DNA of 22,624 nucleotides from Russula earlei. Lineage: Eukaryota > Basidiomycota > Agaricomycetes > Russulales > Russulaceae. How positions within the stretch are numbered: position 1 is the stretch's first letter; the number at the start of each line of letters is the position of its first letter. Location of the stretch: NCBI GenBank assembly GCA_025769875.1, contig JAGFNK010000764.1:1-22624 (forward strand), written 5' to 3'. The translations under genes were made by a program, and so were the position numbers. Under the pieces are notes generated by a model that was not told the origin of the DNA, searched no databases, and saw only the letters and a list, made by a program, of their open reading frames with translations. Below, one piece after another: positions 1 through 8,450 of this stretch.

Positions 1-132
1 AGCCCTGAAAGTAGCAGTTTAAGTTTTCTCATGATTGCTTCAGTTAGTTATAGCTTAAAACTACATAAATGCCTGAATGATTAAAACCATTCATCATATT
101 TTTTGAAAAGCATATTGTATCTGGTTATACCG

Positions 133-2591
133 CTAGGTATTTACCCTGGTTTTTTTGAGCTTTTTAAACAGATCATAAGTTATTTTAATACTACCGTCCT
201 TGTCATTCTTTGCCCGAAGAAAGATGCTCATGCCACCCTTTGTATCCGCGCCCTTGTTTTCAGGCACATAAGAAGAATCCCTTTTTTTCAGGTTACTCAA
301 CGGTATTTGCAGGCTCAGGTCTGTATTCTTTTGTAACCCATACACACCTTCGAGATACATAGAGAGTACAGAGGATTGTATTTCCATGCGGCGGATATTG
401 ACCTTTTGATCCTGTATGGTAAGCGTGTCTTTTATTTCAGCAAACTGAATATCATCAAAGTTTCTTTTTTTGAATATGAAGTTCTGTATCTTTTTCACCG
501 GCCAGTAATTAAGCAGGTGCCCGTCTTTTAAAGAAAAGAAAACAGTGCCCTGTATACTGGGTGGTGAGATGTGTCCATCGTTATCCAGCGTCATACCCAG
601 GTCTATCGTACTATTCAGCTTACCCTCCAGGTTCCGGTAACTGATCGCCTCCTGTCCAAAATCATTAAACCCATATAGTACTTTCCTCGCATCCATATGC
701 TGCAGGCTCATTTGTACATGGGCATTGCTGTTGTTATTGGGCTGGGGTTCTATGGTACCACTGATAGTCAGCTGCCCATCGGCATATTGCATACTGCCCT
801 GCTGCAGCGTCCATTTATTAGCCACTATATCAAACACAGCAGCCAGGTTTTGTGCGTCAAAATGCTGGTAGTTCGCCCTGCCTGCTTTGATAGACAAATG
901 AATATTACCATTCTCCAGTAAGTTGTCCAGTTCCTCCGCTGTACGCGTTAATTGGTTGGGTTTCTTTGTTTTTACACCATTATTATTTTTCCCGCCCCGG
1001 GGAGATAAGAGCATCACCAGATCCTGCAGGTTAAGGATAGGGGAATATACTTCCCAGTTTAATTGTATTTTATCCGGTGTTTCACTAAACAGCCGCACAA
1101 AGTTCTTCGCAGTGCCCGTCATTTCAATAGTATTGCGCAGCATAGTAAACCTTGCTTTATTTACCCGCATATCTGCATTGTTAAATACGATCTCCGCGCT
1201 GCAATTTTTCAAAGGTGTTTTATGCTCCCCGTATAAGATGAGACCATTGGAAAAGCGCAATGTTCCATTAATGGTCGGAAAAACGGAAGTACTCTTCTGC
1301 AACGGCAGATTATACACAACGTTCAAATCCCCTTCCCCCTCCTGCATATCTAGGGTATTGCTGGATAAGATATTATTCAACGTAGCCAGGTTAAAGTGTG
1401 AACGGAGATCGCACATCAATATCGGCTGCGACAAGTCCTGTATCACTATCTTCTTCGACTGGATGGGTATTCCTTCCCAACTACCTTGCAGGTCATGGAT
1501 CTCTATTTTAGAGTTAGGATCTTTACGCGGCAATCCCGGCGTTACCTCATTGGTATAGCTAACCGTAAAGCTCGCGTTAGAAAGGTTCACATGCGGAGCA
1601 TGCACGGTATTATCGGTGATCACACCGTTTACATTTACCAATGGCCCGGTACCACCACCGTGTAATGGCCCGCTGATATCCGCTACTATATTAAATGGCT
1701 TATCTACGCCTGCGATACTGATGGCCTCGGAAATCGCAGGCGTAACCAGTGTTTTTGCAAAAGCAAAGCTCAAACGGTTACTCAGTATGTGTAAATGGAA
1801 ACCGGGCTCCCTGCTAAGGTTAAACTCACCGGTAAGCCTGAATAACTGCCCGGATATATTCATCGCAATATTGTTGAAAGCCAGTTGTTGCTTGTTTTTA
1901 TCGAAAGTGAATACAAAACTCCCTTCCAGCGTTTTACCCTTCAGGTAGCTGCCCTTGGCGGGGTTGAATATAAAGTTGTTGATACGAATATTACTCCGGC
2001 TAACATCATAGGTGGTAATATCATTGAAGCTGCTGAGGCTTAGCTTTAAACGGTTGGTATGCAGGGCAAAGAACTTCTGCTTCTTTTCATCATCAATGGT
2101 AATATCAAATTGCTTGAGCTCTATATTATTATCTTACTCCCGGGTGAAGTCTTTCCCTTTTTGGAACCCCCGTTCAGGCGAAGCAGGTAGTTATTCGCAT
2201 TTCCCAGCGAATCTGTATACACATACATAGATCCATCTTCTATAAACAATTTTCCTATTCGTACGCGGGTGGTAATCAATTGAATGCTACTCAATGTTAC
2301 GCTTAGGTTCTTTGCTTCAAAAAAGGGATGGTGGTGCTTGGCATAGAGGCTATCCTTTACAACCAGGTTCTTCACCCGGAAACCCACATTTGGAAAGGTA
2401 GAAAAGAAGGTAAGATCAATATCGTCCATGGTAACGGTACCTTCTACCGCATGGCTGATCCGGTCGTTGATCTTTAATAAAATGCTTTTCTTATTGATAT
2501 AGACGTACGCATAGAGTACCAGCACAAACAGTACAAAGAATGCTATAATGCCCCCGGTGATCTTCAATAAACGCTTCAGATACTTTCTCAA
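133..2591 (-). CDS. AsmA-like envelope protein (frameshifted)
   Basis: This is a large AsmA-family protein of the cell envelope. The family is anchored in the inner membrane and is thought to act in outer-membrane lipid homeostasis. Visible parts are a basic N-terminus (LRKYLKRLLK), one membrane segment, an AsmA-like N-terminal stretch (GTVTMDDIDLTFF), a long beta-rich middle and a C-terminal AsmA_2-like end (GHLLNYWPVKKIQNF, then SVLSMYLEGVYGL). The reading frame breaks near 2121-2150: the upstream fragment runs into a stop at 2121, while the downstream frame continues from about 2140 to 133. One extra A in AGTAAGAT at the break joins the halves into about 819 residues, a normal family length. 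There is no in-frame ATG before the membrane segment; TTG at 2591 suits the anchor best, and TTG at 2633 is the other choice. It lies 24-66 bp behind mnmG and may be cotranscribed. The family call is firm; the exact role is unknown. Confidence 0.8.
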
Positions 2592-2657
2592 ATAAAAAAT
2601 GGTTGTCTGTAAGTTACAAAACAACCATGCCAAAAACGAATTATAATTATTTAATAT

Positions 2658-4528
2658 CTATCTTCCCATATACACCATTAGTATCTGTACATCACTGGGA
2701 TTAACCCCTGAGATCCGGGAAGCCTGGCCCAACGTACCTGGTTTGATGCGTTTGAATTTCTGCAGGGCTTCATTGGAAAGGGCGTGTACCTTATCATAAT
2801 CAAAGCTGGAGGGTATTTGCATATTCTCCAGCTGGCTCATGCGTTGAACAATTTCCTGTTCCTTTTCTATATAGCGTTCATATTTTACCTGTATTTCCGC
2901 CTGCTCAATCACATCTGGTACAATACCCTGCAAGGCTATAGCCAGCGAAGGGATTGCCTGCACCATTCCTTTCAGGTCTACATTAGGGCGCAGTACTATT
3001 TTAGCCGCCTTTTGTTTCTCTGTCAATGCCGCTGATCCAACACTTTCAAAATAGGTATTGATATCTGCGGGTTCTATGGTAAAATCTTTTAAGATTGCTT
3101 TTACTTTCTCCACGCCTTCTCTTTTAGCGATCACCTTATCCATTCTTTCCTGCGAAGCCAGGCCCAGCCGGTAACTCAGTTCTGTCAGGCGCAGGTCTGC
3201 ATTATCCTGCCGGAGCAATGTTCTGAATTCAGCGCGGCTGGTAAACATGCGGTAAGGTTCATCTGTACCCTTGCTGATCAGGTCGTCTATTAACACACCA
3301 ATATAGGCATCGCTTCTTTTCAGGATAACAGGTTCCAGCTCACGGGCTTTTTGGTGGGCGTTGATACCAGCCATCAATCCCTGGCAGGCCGCTTCCTCAT
3401 AACCGGTGGTACCGTTGATCTGCCCGGCAAAGAACAGGTTGGCGATCAGCTTGGTTTCAAGGGAATACTTCAATTGTGTGGGTGGGAAATAATCATACTC
3501 GATCGCATACCCCGGGCGGAATATTCTACAGTTCTCAAACCGGGAACCGTGCGCAGGGCTTCCACCTGTACCTCTTCTGGTAAAGAGGTAGAGAATCCAT
3601 TCACATATATTTCTACGGTATTAAATCCTTCGGGTTCTACAAACAACTGGTGTCGGTCCCTGTCAGCAAAGCGGTTGATCTTATCCTCTATGCTCGGGCA
3701 GTACCGTGGGCCAACACCTTCTATCCTACCCTGGTACATAGGGCTACGGTCGAATCCTGTTTTTAATATCTCGTGTACCTTTTCATTGGTATAGGTAATA
3801 TAACAGCTTCGTTGTTGATCGGGTCTGATCTTTGGAACATCCAGGTAAGAGAATCCTACGATCTCTTCATCACCTTTCTGCTCTTCCATTTTGCTATAGT
3901 CAAGGCTCCTGCCATCTATCCGGGGAGGTGTCCCCGTTTTCAGGCGATCGCTTTCCATGCCAAGCTCCACCAATTGTTCGGTAATACCGGTGGCTGCTTT
4001 CTCAGATATTCTTCCGCCACCCAGTTGTTTCTCCCCGATATGGATAATACCATTCAGGAAAGTACCACTGGTAACGACTACTGATTTGGATTGTATATGG
4101 TGGCCCAGGCCAGTGATCACACCGCAAGCCCGGTTATCTTTGATGATCAGGGAACGGATCATGTCCTGGTAGAAATCAACGTTTGGGGTATTCTCCAGCA
4201 TCTCTCTCCACTTACCGGCAAACAGCATCCGGTCGTTTTGTGTACGTGGACTCCACATAGCAGGTCCTTTGCTACGGTTCAACATCCGAAACTGGATCAT
4301 ACTTTGGTCTGTAACGATACCGCTATAGCCACCCATTGCATCGATCTCCCTTACTATCTGGCCTTTGGCAATACCTCCCATGGCAGGGTTGCAACTCATT
4401 TGGGCAATGGTTTGCATATTCATGGTAACCAGTAATACTTTACTGCCCAGGTTGGCTGCCGCCGCTGCTGCTTCACAACCGGCGTGACCGGCCCCTACTA
4501 CTATCACATCATACTCAGGAAAAATCAT
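2658..4528 (-). CDS. mnmG: tRNA uridine-5-carboxymethylaminomethyl modification enzyme MnmG (frameshifted)
   Basis: MnmG (GidA) is the FAD-dependent partner of MnmE. Together they add the carboxymethylaminomethyl group at C5 of wobble U34 in certain tRNAs. The N-terminal part shows the FAD-binding GAGHAGCEAA, the CNPAMGGIAKG loop and QFRMLNRSKGPAMWSPRTQ. The C-terminal part shows FFAGQINGTTGYEEAA and the C-terminal tRNA/MnmE-binding region. Start ATG at 4528 (MIFPEYDVIVVGAG) is chosen because the longer GTG start at 4618 would place a parS site inside the coding region and adds non-homologous residues. The frame breaks at the run of three A at 3537-3539: the N-terminal frame reaches a stop at 3470, and adding one T on the coding strand restores the conserved RPGYAIEYDYFPP. 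The merged length is about 623 residues, against 629 in E. coli. A TAnnTTTG -7 box precedes it. The identity is certain; the break is probably a sequence error. Confidence 0.95.
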
Positions 4529-4550
4529 TGTATCTCTTATTTGGAAAGTG

Positions 4551-4558
4551 CAAAGATA
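4551..4558 (-). promoter_or_regulatory. Bacteroidota -7 box upstream of mnmG
   Basis: On the minus strand the sequence reads TATCTTTG, an exact match to the TAnnTTTG -7 element, 22 bp before the mnmG ATG at 4528. I find no convincing TTTG -33 element at the usual spacing, so the call rests on the -7 box alone. It supports the 4528 start over the longer GTG start. Confidence 0.45.
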
Positions 4559-4610
4559 AACCACTGTTGGGTCATGGGCGGGAAGAGATTCGGGGCTATT
4601 CTTTTCGCCT

Positions 4611-4626
4611 TGTTCCACGTGGAACC
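4611..4626. other. parS (ParB-binding centromere) site 1
   Basis: TGTTCCACGTGGAACC contains the perfect 14-bp palindrome GTTCCACGTGGAAC. This is the form of the bacterial chromosomal parS site known from Pseudomonas and close to the Bacillus site TGTTTCACGTGAAACA. ParB nucleates here and spreads to organise and segregate the origin region. It lies 83 bp upstream of the mnmG start. Confidence 0.85.
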
Positions 4627-4672
4627 AGCAACCTTCCCTCCTGGTCTATAGCATATTGGCAGCTCTATCTCA

Positions 4673-4782
4673 GATAAAGGCAAGATGAACCCTAGATACA
4701 GGCAAGATAAAGCCACTCTTTTAAAAGGTGCCTTTATAGAGGCTTTATCATGCCTATATCATGCCTTTATGGTGCCTTTATC
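4673..4782. repeat. Two-armed inverted array of 11-bp iterons (GATAAAGGCAW)
   Basis: Nine units of an 11-bp sequence lie head to tail without gaps in two inverted arms. The left arm, read on the plus strand, begins at 4673, 4684, 4695 and 4706: GATAAAGGCAA, GATGAACCCTA, GATACAGGCAA, GATAAAGCCAC. The right arm, read on the minus strand, begins at 4782, 4771, 4760, 4749 and 4738: GATAAAGGCAC, CATAAAGGCAT, GATATAGGCAT, GATAAAGCCTC, TATAAAGGCAC. The arms meet at the palindrome CTTTTAAAAG (4718-4727). The 11-bp period is about one helical turn, so a protein binding each unit would sit on one face of the DNA; alternatively the arms could fold into a long imperfect hairpin. Its place between parS sites suggests a role in segregation or replication, but this is inference. 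Confidence 0.75.
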
Positions 4783-4986
4783 CCCTATCCTACCCTAGTT
4801 CAGGACCGGGTAAAACCAGGTTACAGTTGGTAGAAAGATGATAAGTGTAAAGGTTAAGGATGGAGGTTCTTTAATAGTTTGAGGATGTTATTACTTCTCA
4901 AAGAGTATAAACCATCAACCAGTGGAGCACAATTAATAAACTCGGCAAGGAACAATCACAGGAACGAAGGGTAATGCTCTATAGAA

Positions 4987-5002
4987 GGTTCCACGTGGAA
5001 CA
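4987..5002. other. parS site 2
   Basis: GGTTCCACGTGGAACA has the same perfect 14-bp core GTTCCACGTGGAAC as site 1. It lies 376 bp from site 1, in the same gene-free stretch. Confidence 0.85.
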
Positions 5003-5427
5003 GGTTGGTGGCAGAATCAAGTTACAGATCTCTGGTTATCGCCAGGTAGGATTGATTCCATTCCTGTTAACTCAGCTTCTCTTGAGAAGGCCTACCTATT
5101 TTAATTAAACTTCCTGGTAAGTTTAGATAGATGGAGATTTGATTATTCGCTTCTTGTTGTTTCCAGCATAGGCGTGCCAGCTGATAGTGTACCAATCATA
5201 GGGTGGCAACCTTTATTGTACCAGCCTAATCCAAGGGCGGGTAATATAGAGAATAAGATAGGAGCCGGAAAGTAGTCAGTTAGTCCTTCACCTAAGAATG
5301 ACAAATACCTAACTGGGTTAAGTTGCCGGTATTCCTGCTTGTTAGCACTTACTATATACAATAAAGCATTGGAGGAGGTCTCTTCTCACATTAGGAACTA
5401 AAGGCTAGCCTGGGAAAGTTGTTGGTG

Positions 5428-5443
5428 TGTTTCACGTGGAACA
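5428..5443. other. parS site 3
   Basis: TGTTTCACGTGGAACA differs from the Bacillus parS site TGTTTCACGTGAAACA at one base and is a one-mismatch version of sites 1 and 2. It lies 441 bp from site 2. Three sites within 0.85 kb make chance occurrence very unlikely. Confidence 0.85.
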
Positions 5444-5623
5444 TTAAAGGCTCCTGCTTAATTAGTACGTGAATAAGGAATACATTCAGCTTACAAGCAA
5501 CTGTTATAACCCCTGTGTAGGAAAGCTGCTTTTAGTGTGAATTAAGGGGGATAACCACAGGAGTTACAATAGAAAAGACTGTGTAAAAACCAGTTTATGA
5601 CAATGTGCGTATCCCCTTTTGGA

Positions 5624-6055
5624 TTATCCTTTTAAATAGCGGTTGATATAATAGTCCTCCTTCCGGCGCATGAGGGTAATATCCTCCTTCTTTTTATCCT
5701 TATAACCACAGAGATGAAGGGCGCCATGGAAAATAACCCGTAAGGTTTCCCGCTCTATAGTGGTAGCATGTTGGGTAGCATTATCCTTTATCCTGTCGAG
5801 GCTAACGTATACCTCCCCTTCTATGGGTTCCCCTTTACCGGAAAGCCCAAAAGTGATAATATCCGTATAGTAGTCATGCTGCAGGAAGTCCTTGTTCATC
5901 TGCAAAAGGTATTCATCTGAGCAGAAGATATAGTGAATAGAGGAAAGGCTTTTCTTCTCAAGTGTAAATAAACTGTTAATGAATTGCTTGAGCCTTGTTT
6001 TATTACTGAACCGGAGGGTCTTGTCTGCTGAATGGAATTGTACGGTTTGCGCCAT
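5624..6055 (-). CDS. ybeY: Endoribonuclease YbeY
   Basis: YbeY is a small metal-dependent RNase that acts in 16S rRNA 3'-end maturation and ribosome quality control. The 143 residues fit the family. The signature is HGALHLCGYKD at residues 110-120, with EGEVYVSLDRI at 80-90 before it. Two metal-binding His are present (H110, H114). The third ligand position, His in E. coli (H124), is Asp here (D120), followed by KKK; as far as I know this is usual for Bacteroidota members. ATG at 6055 starts MAQTVQF. It diverges from feoA across 75 bp. It sits alone, without the PhoH/Era neighbours seen in other phyla. Confidence 0.92.
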   Translation of the reverse strand: MAQTVQFHSADKTLRFSNKTRLKQFINSLFTLEKKSLSSIHYIFCSDEYLLQMNKDFLQHDYYTDIITFGLSGKGEPIEGEVYVSLDRIKDNATQHATTIERETLRVIFHGALHLCGYKDKKKEDITLMRRKEDYYINRYLKG

Positions 6056-6105
6056 GTTTTATATTGATGCTCCAAAATTCGTAACAAAAACAGATAGGTG
6101 GGGTT

Positions 6106-6113
6106 TACTTTTG
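6106..6113 (+). promoter_or_regulatory. Bacteroidota -7 box of feoA-nadD
   Basis: TACTTTTG is an exact TAnnTTTG element ending 17 bp before the feoA ATG at 6131. It implies a leader of only about 10 nt and rules out the longer start at 6098, which lies upstream of the box. There is no clear -33 element. Confidence 0.55.
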
Positions 6114-6130
6114 CAAATATTTCAAGTACG

Positions 6131-6391
6131 ATGAAAAGATTGAATGAAGTCGCGATTGGTCAGAAAGTTATCATCCACTCCTTTGAGAAAGATGAGTTGT
6201 TTATTAAGTTAATGGAAATGGGCTTTGTGCCTGGTGAGCTGGTGAAGGTAGAACAGATAGCCCCCCTGGGTGATCCGATCTCTGTTTCCGTTGCAGGGTA
6301 TACATTGAGCCTTCGCCTGAATGAAGCAAATAGTATTTTTGTGGAAGAGCTACCGGCACCGACTAACGTCGGTGTGATTGTTAAATCCTGA
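6131..6391 (+). CDS. feoA: FeoA-domain protein (ferrous iron transport protein A)
   Basis: This 86-residue SH3-like FeoA-domain protein begins MKRLNEVAIGQKV. Family features are the N-terminal L-x-E-x-x-x-G pattern, the turn MEMGFVPGELVKV, and the beta strands GDPISVSVAGYTLSLR with the ending EANSIFVEE. FeoA is a small cytosolic partner of the FeoB iron permease. The only feoB in view lies about 15 kb away at the right edge, so this copy is not in a feoAB operon; it is followed after 11 bp by nadD and is probably cotranscribed with it. Start 6131 is chosen over 6098 because of the promoter position. It may serve FeoB in trans or act as a stand-alone regulator. Confidence 0.85.
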   Translation: MKRLNEVAIGQKVIIHSFEKDELFIKLMEMGFVPGELVKVEQIAPLGDPISVSVAGYTLSLRLNEANSIFVEELPAPTNVGVIVKS

Positions 6392-6402
6392 TACTCTGCT
6401 TC

Positions 6403-6972
6403 ATGAATATTGGTCTTTACTTTGGTTCCTTTAATCCCATACATACCGGACACCTGATCATTGCCAATCATGTAGCCAATCATACTTCCCTGCAACAGGT
6501 TTGGTTTGTAGTAAGTCCACAGAATCCGCTGAAACCTTCTTCTACTTTATTAAATGAATACGATCGCCTGCACCTTGTACAGCTGGCTATACAGGAAGAT
6601 CCACAACTCAAGGCAACAGACGTGGAGTTTAAATTACCCCGTCCATCCTATACCATTGATACACTAACTTACCTGGAAGAGAAATACCCACAGCATGTAT
6701 TCACCATCATTATGGGTAGCGATAGTTTCTGCAATCTTCCCCGATGGAAAAACTTTGATCTGCTGGTGAAGAACTACTCTTTTGCCATCTACAAAAGACC
6801 GGGCTTTGAAGTATCAGATACTTACGGCGCAGAGGTGATTGTATTGGATGCACCCTTCCTGAATATCTCTTCTACTTTTATTCGTACTACCCTGCAGGCA
6901 GGTAAAAGCATTCGTTATTTGGTTCCTGATAATGTGAGAGAAGAGATGGAGCGGAATAGGTATTACAAATGA
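6403..6972 (+). CDS. nadD: Nicotinate-nucleotide adenylyltransferase
   Basis: NadD transfers AMP from ATP to nicotinate mononucleotide to form deamido-NAD, the step before NAD synthetase. The 189 residues show the nucleotidyltransferase signature GSFNPIHTGH (8-17, with the HxGH at H14-H17), the substrate-loop GSDSFCNLPRWK (105-116) and ISSTFIR (155-161). All are canonical. It starts 11 bp after feoA. With nadA in this window, two steps of de novo NAD synthesis are present, but in separate transcription units on opposite strands. It converges with chrA; a short heptad repeat directly follows its stop codon. Confidence 0.95.
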   Translation: MNIGLYFGSFNPIHTGHLIIANHVANHTSLQQVWFVVSPQNPLKPSSTLLNEYDRLHLVQLAIQEDPQLKATDVEFKLPRPSYTIDTLTYLEEKYPQHVFTIIMGSDSFCNLPRWKNFDLLVKNYSFAIYKRPGFEVSDTYGAEVIVLDAPFLNISSTFIRTTLQAGKSIRYLVPDNVREEMERNRYYK

Positions 6973-7007
6973 GTAGTACGTTATACGTTGTACGTTTTAA
7001 GTAAAGA
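6973..7007 (+). repeat. Degenerate 7-bp tandem repeat, copy 1
   Basis: Directly after the nadD stop codon five heptads run in phase: GTAGTAC, GTTATAC, GTTGTAC, GTTTTAA, GTAAAGA. The consensus is GTWRTAM. A second, related array lies at 9451-9485 on the same strand. Function unknown. Confidence 0.55.
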
Positions 7008-7017
7008 AAAAACCGAT

Positions 7018-8290
7018 CTACAGCCATGCGAGGCTGATCCATCCTATCCCGATACATCCCAATACAATAAAGGGGGCTCTTACTTTGGAGGATTGCAACA
7101 ATAGAAATGTAGCAACGATCACTGCCATATCTATGGCACCTATTACCGGCCGGTTCCATAGTTGTACCAGGATAATATCCTTTAATAAATAACAGGTGGC
7201 GCCTGCCATGATACCTACTACTGCCGCATTGATCCCTTCGAGTGAACGATAGATGACCGCATACTTCTTAAGGTTATGCCATACCGGGAAAAAGAATAAC
7301 ACCAATAAAGCGCTGGGTAGAAAGATACCGGCTGCCCCTAATAAACAACCCAATAATTGTTCGCTGGTACTATTATCACTTCGCAATACCATTCCACCGG
7401 TAAATGCTGCAATAGAAAATACAGGACCGGGGATGGCCCTTACTATACCGGAGCCTGTGAGGAATTCATCTTTATCCATTTTTAATACATCCCGCTTTGT
7501 AAGCTGTACCCGCTTTGTTGTGGGACGCACTACGTATTGCTCATACATCATTGGCATCAGCACATCTCCCCCGCCAAATACCAGGCTACCAAAACGATAA
7601 GAGTTCTCAAACAAGTTATAGGCTTTGCGATTGGACCAGTTCTTTTGCGTGGCTCTTTCAGACAGGTAACCTGCTATTGCAAAAAGAGAAAAGAAAATAA
7701 TCAGGTTGCCCCAGTTGACCTTTTTGGGTGGCACTTCTTTTTGTGGAATACGTTTATCGCTGAAGTTGGTAGCGATACCTGCGGCGAGTATTAACGCAGG
7801 AAATACCCAGGGTGTTTTGAAAGCAATAAAAGTAACAATGGTTGCCAGCGCTGTAATGATCCTGGTAATAGGATTGTGTACAGCTACTTTAAATACCTTA
7901 AATGCAGAGTAAGCAATAAAGCCTATTGCCATGGGTTGTATGAACTGTAATACATGGGTATTGATAGAACGATCATCAAAGAAGTCGAGCAGGAATGATA
8001 AGCTACCCATCAGCAGGCAGGCGGGGTGTTACCCAGATCAGTAATGTTAACAAGGCCAGTGCGATACCTCCTCTCTTATACCCGATCAATGTAATGGTTT
8101 GCGTGGAAGAGGCGCCAGGTAACATATTACAAAAACTAACTAAGTCTAGCAGTTCTTGTTCTGTAAGATCGTGTCTTTCCTGAACAAAAGTTTTTAGCAT
8201 CATACCATAGTGTCCCTGTGGTCCACCAAAGGCTGTAATGGAATACAAAGACACGGTACGCAAAAAAGGAATATGGCGTAACAAAACCAT
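7018..8290 (-). CDS. chrA: Chromate transporter, long-chain ChrA/CHR family (frameshifted)
   Basis: This is a two-domain membrane protein of the CHR family, whose members export chromate or related oxyanions. The N-terminal half shows [13 protein letters not shown] and [10 protein letters not shown]; the second repeat shows [16 protein letters not shown] and [19 protein letters not shown]. These are the paired FGGP/LPGP motifs of the long-chain form. Many hydrophobic segments are present. The frame breaks at the GGGG run 8023-8026 (CCCC on the coding strand): the 95-residue N-terminal piece ends at 8003, and the 330-residue remainder continues in another frame. Removing one C restores [14 protein letters not shown] across the junction, giving about 423 residues, a normal length. 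The family is clear; the actual substrate cannot be read from sequence. It is convergent with nadD. Confidence 0.85.
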
Positions 8291-8361
8291 CTTTACATGG
8301 ATAAACTATAATGAGGGGTAAACTGTAACGGGAATAAAGTACGGGAATATTTATGAATAAT

Positions 8362-8391
8362 CTCTCGCGGAAAGCCCGGAAGGCGCGAAAA
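8362..8391. repeat. Dispersed intergenic repeat (CTCTCGCGGAAAGC type), copy 1
   Basis: This 30-bp stretch begins CTCTCGCGGAAAGC and ends GGCGCGAAAA. It shares an identical 14-bp head and about 24 of 30 bases with 18679-18708. It lies next to the oxygenase terminator. Similar GC-rich gcGaaagNcgcgaaag-like repeats are common between genes in Bacteroidota. Confidence 0.55.
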
Positions 8392-8395
8392 TAAA

Positions 8396-8421
8396 AAAGA
8401 GGAAATCGCGATTTCCTCTTT
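8396..8421 (-). terminator. Rho-independent terminator of the oxygenase gene
   Basis: A perfect 26-bp palindrome with 13-bp arms (AAAGAGGAAATCG and its complement) starts 30 bp after the oxygenase stop codon. On the minus strand it is followed by a T-rich run (TTTATTTT), as expected for an intrinsic terminator. Confidence 0.85.
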
Positions 8422-8450
8422 CATTAGCAACTATTTACTACAACAATCGC

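Larger units (their letters stand above)
4529..5623. other. Gene-free region between mnmG and ybeY
   Basis: This 1.1 kb stretch has no recognisable gene. It holds the mnmG promoter, three parS-like sites and an array of 11-bp repeats (listed separately). A perfect small hairpin CTTCTC-TT-GAGAAG lies at 5076-5089, flanked by AGGTAGG (5044-5050) and CCTACCT (5091-5097) as a possible outer stem. One relaxed DnaA-box match (TTTTACACA on the minus strand) lies at 5580-5588. The only open frame, 72 codons on the minus strand at 5143-5361, has no recognisable domain. I see no tRNA or riboswitch. Confidence 0.6.

Noticed and set aside
74..93. Hairpin TGAATG/CATTCA as terminator at the left edge
   Set aside because: Only 6 bp and AT-rich; the T run after it is interrupted, and the upstream gene is not in view.
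923..1558. 211-codon plus-strand frame opposite the AsmA-like gene
   Set aside because: Shadow frame: the other strand codes for a clear AsmA-like protein and this product has no domain features.
4529..4618. N-terminal extension of mnmG from a GTG at 4618
   Set aside because: The added residues have no family counterpart, and the extension would cover the -7 box and overlap parS site 1.
5143..5361. 72-codon open frame on the minus strand in the mnmG-ybeY gap
   Set aside because: No recognisable domain, no promoter or ribosome binding site, and it lies in DNA with parS sites. Length is within chance expectation.
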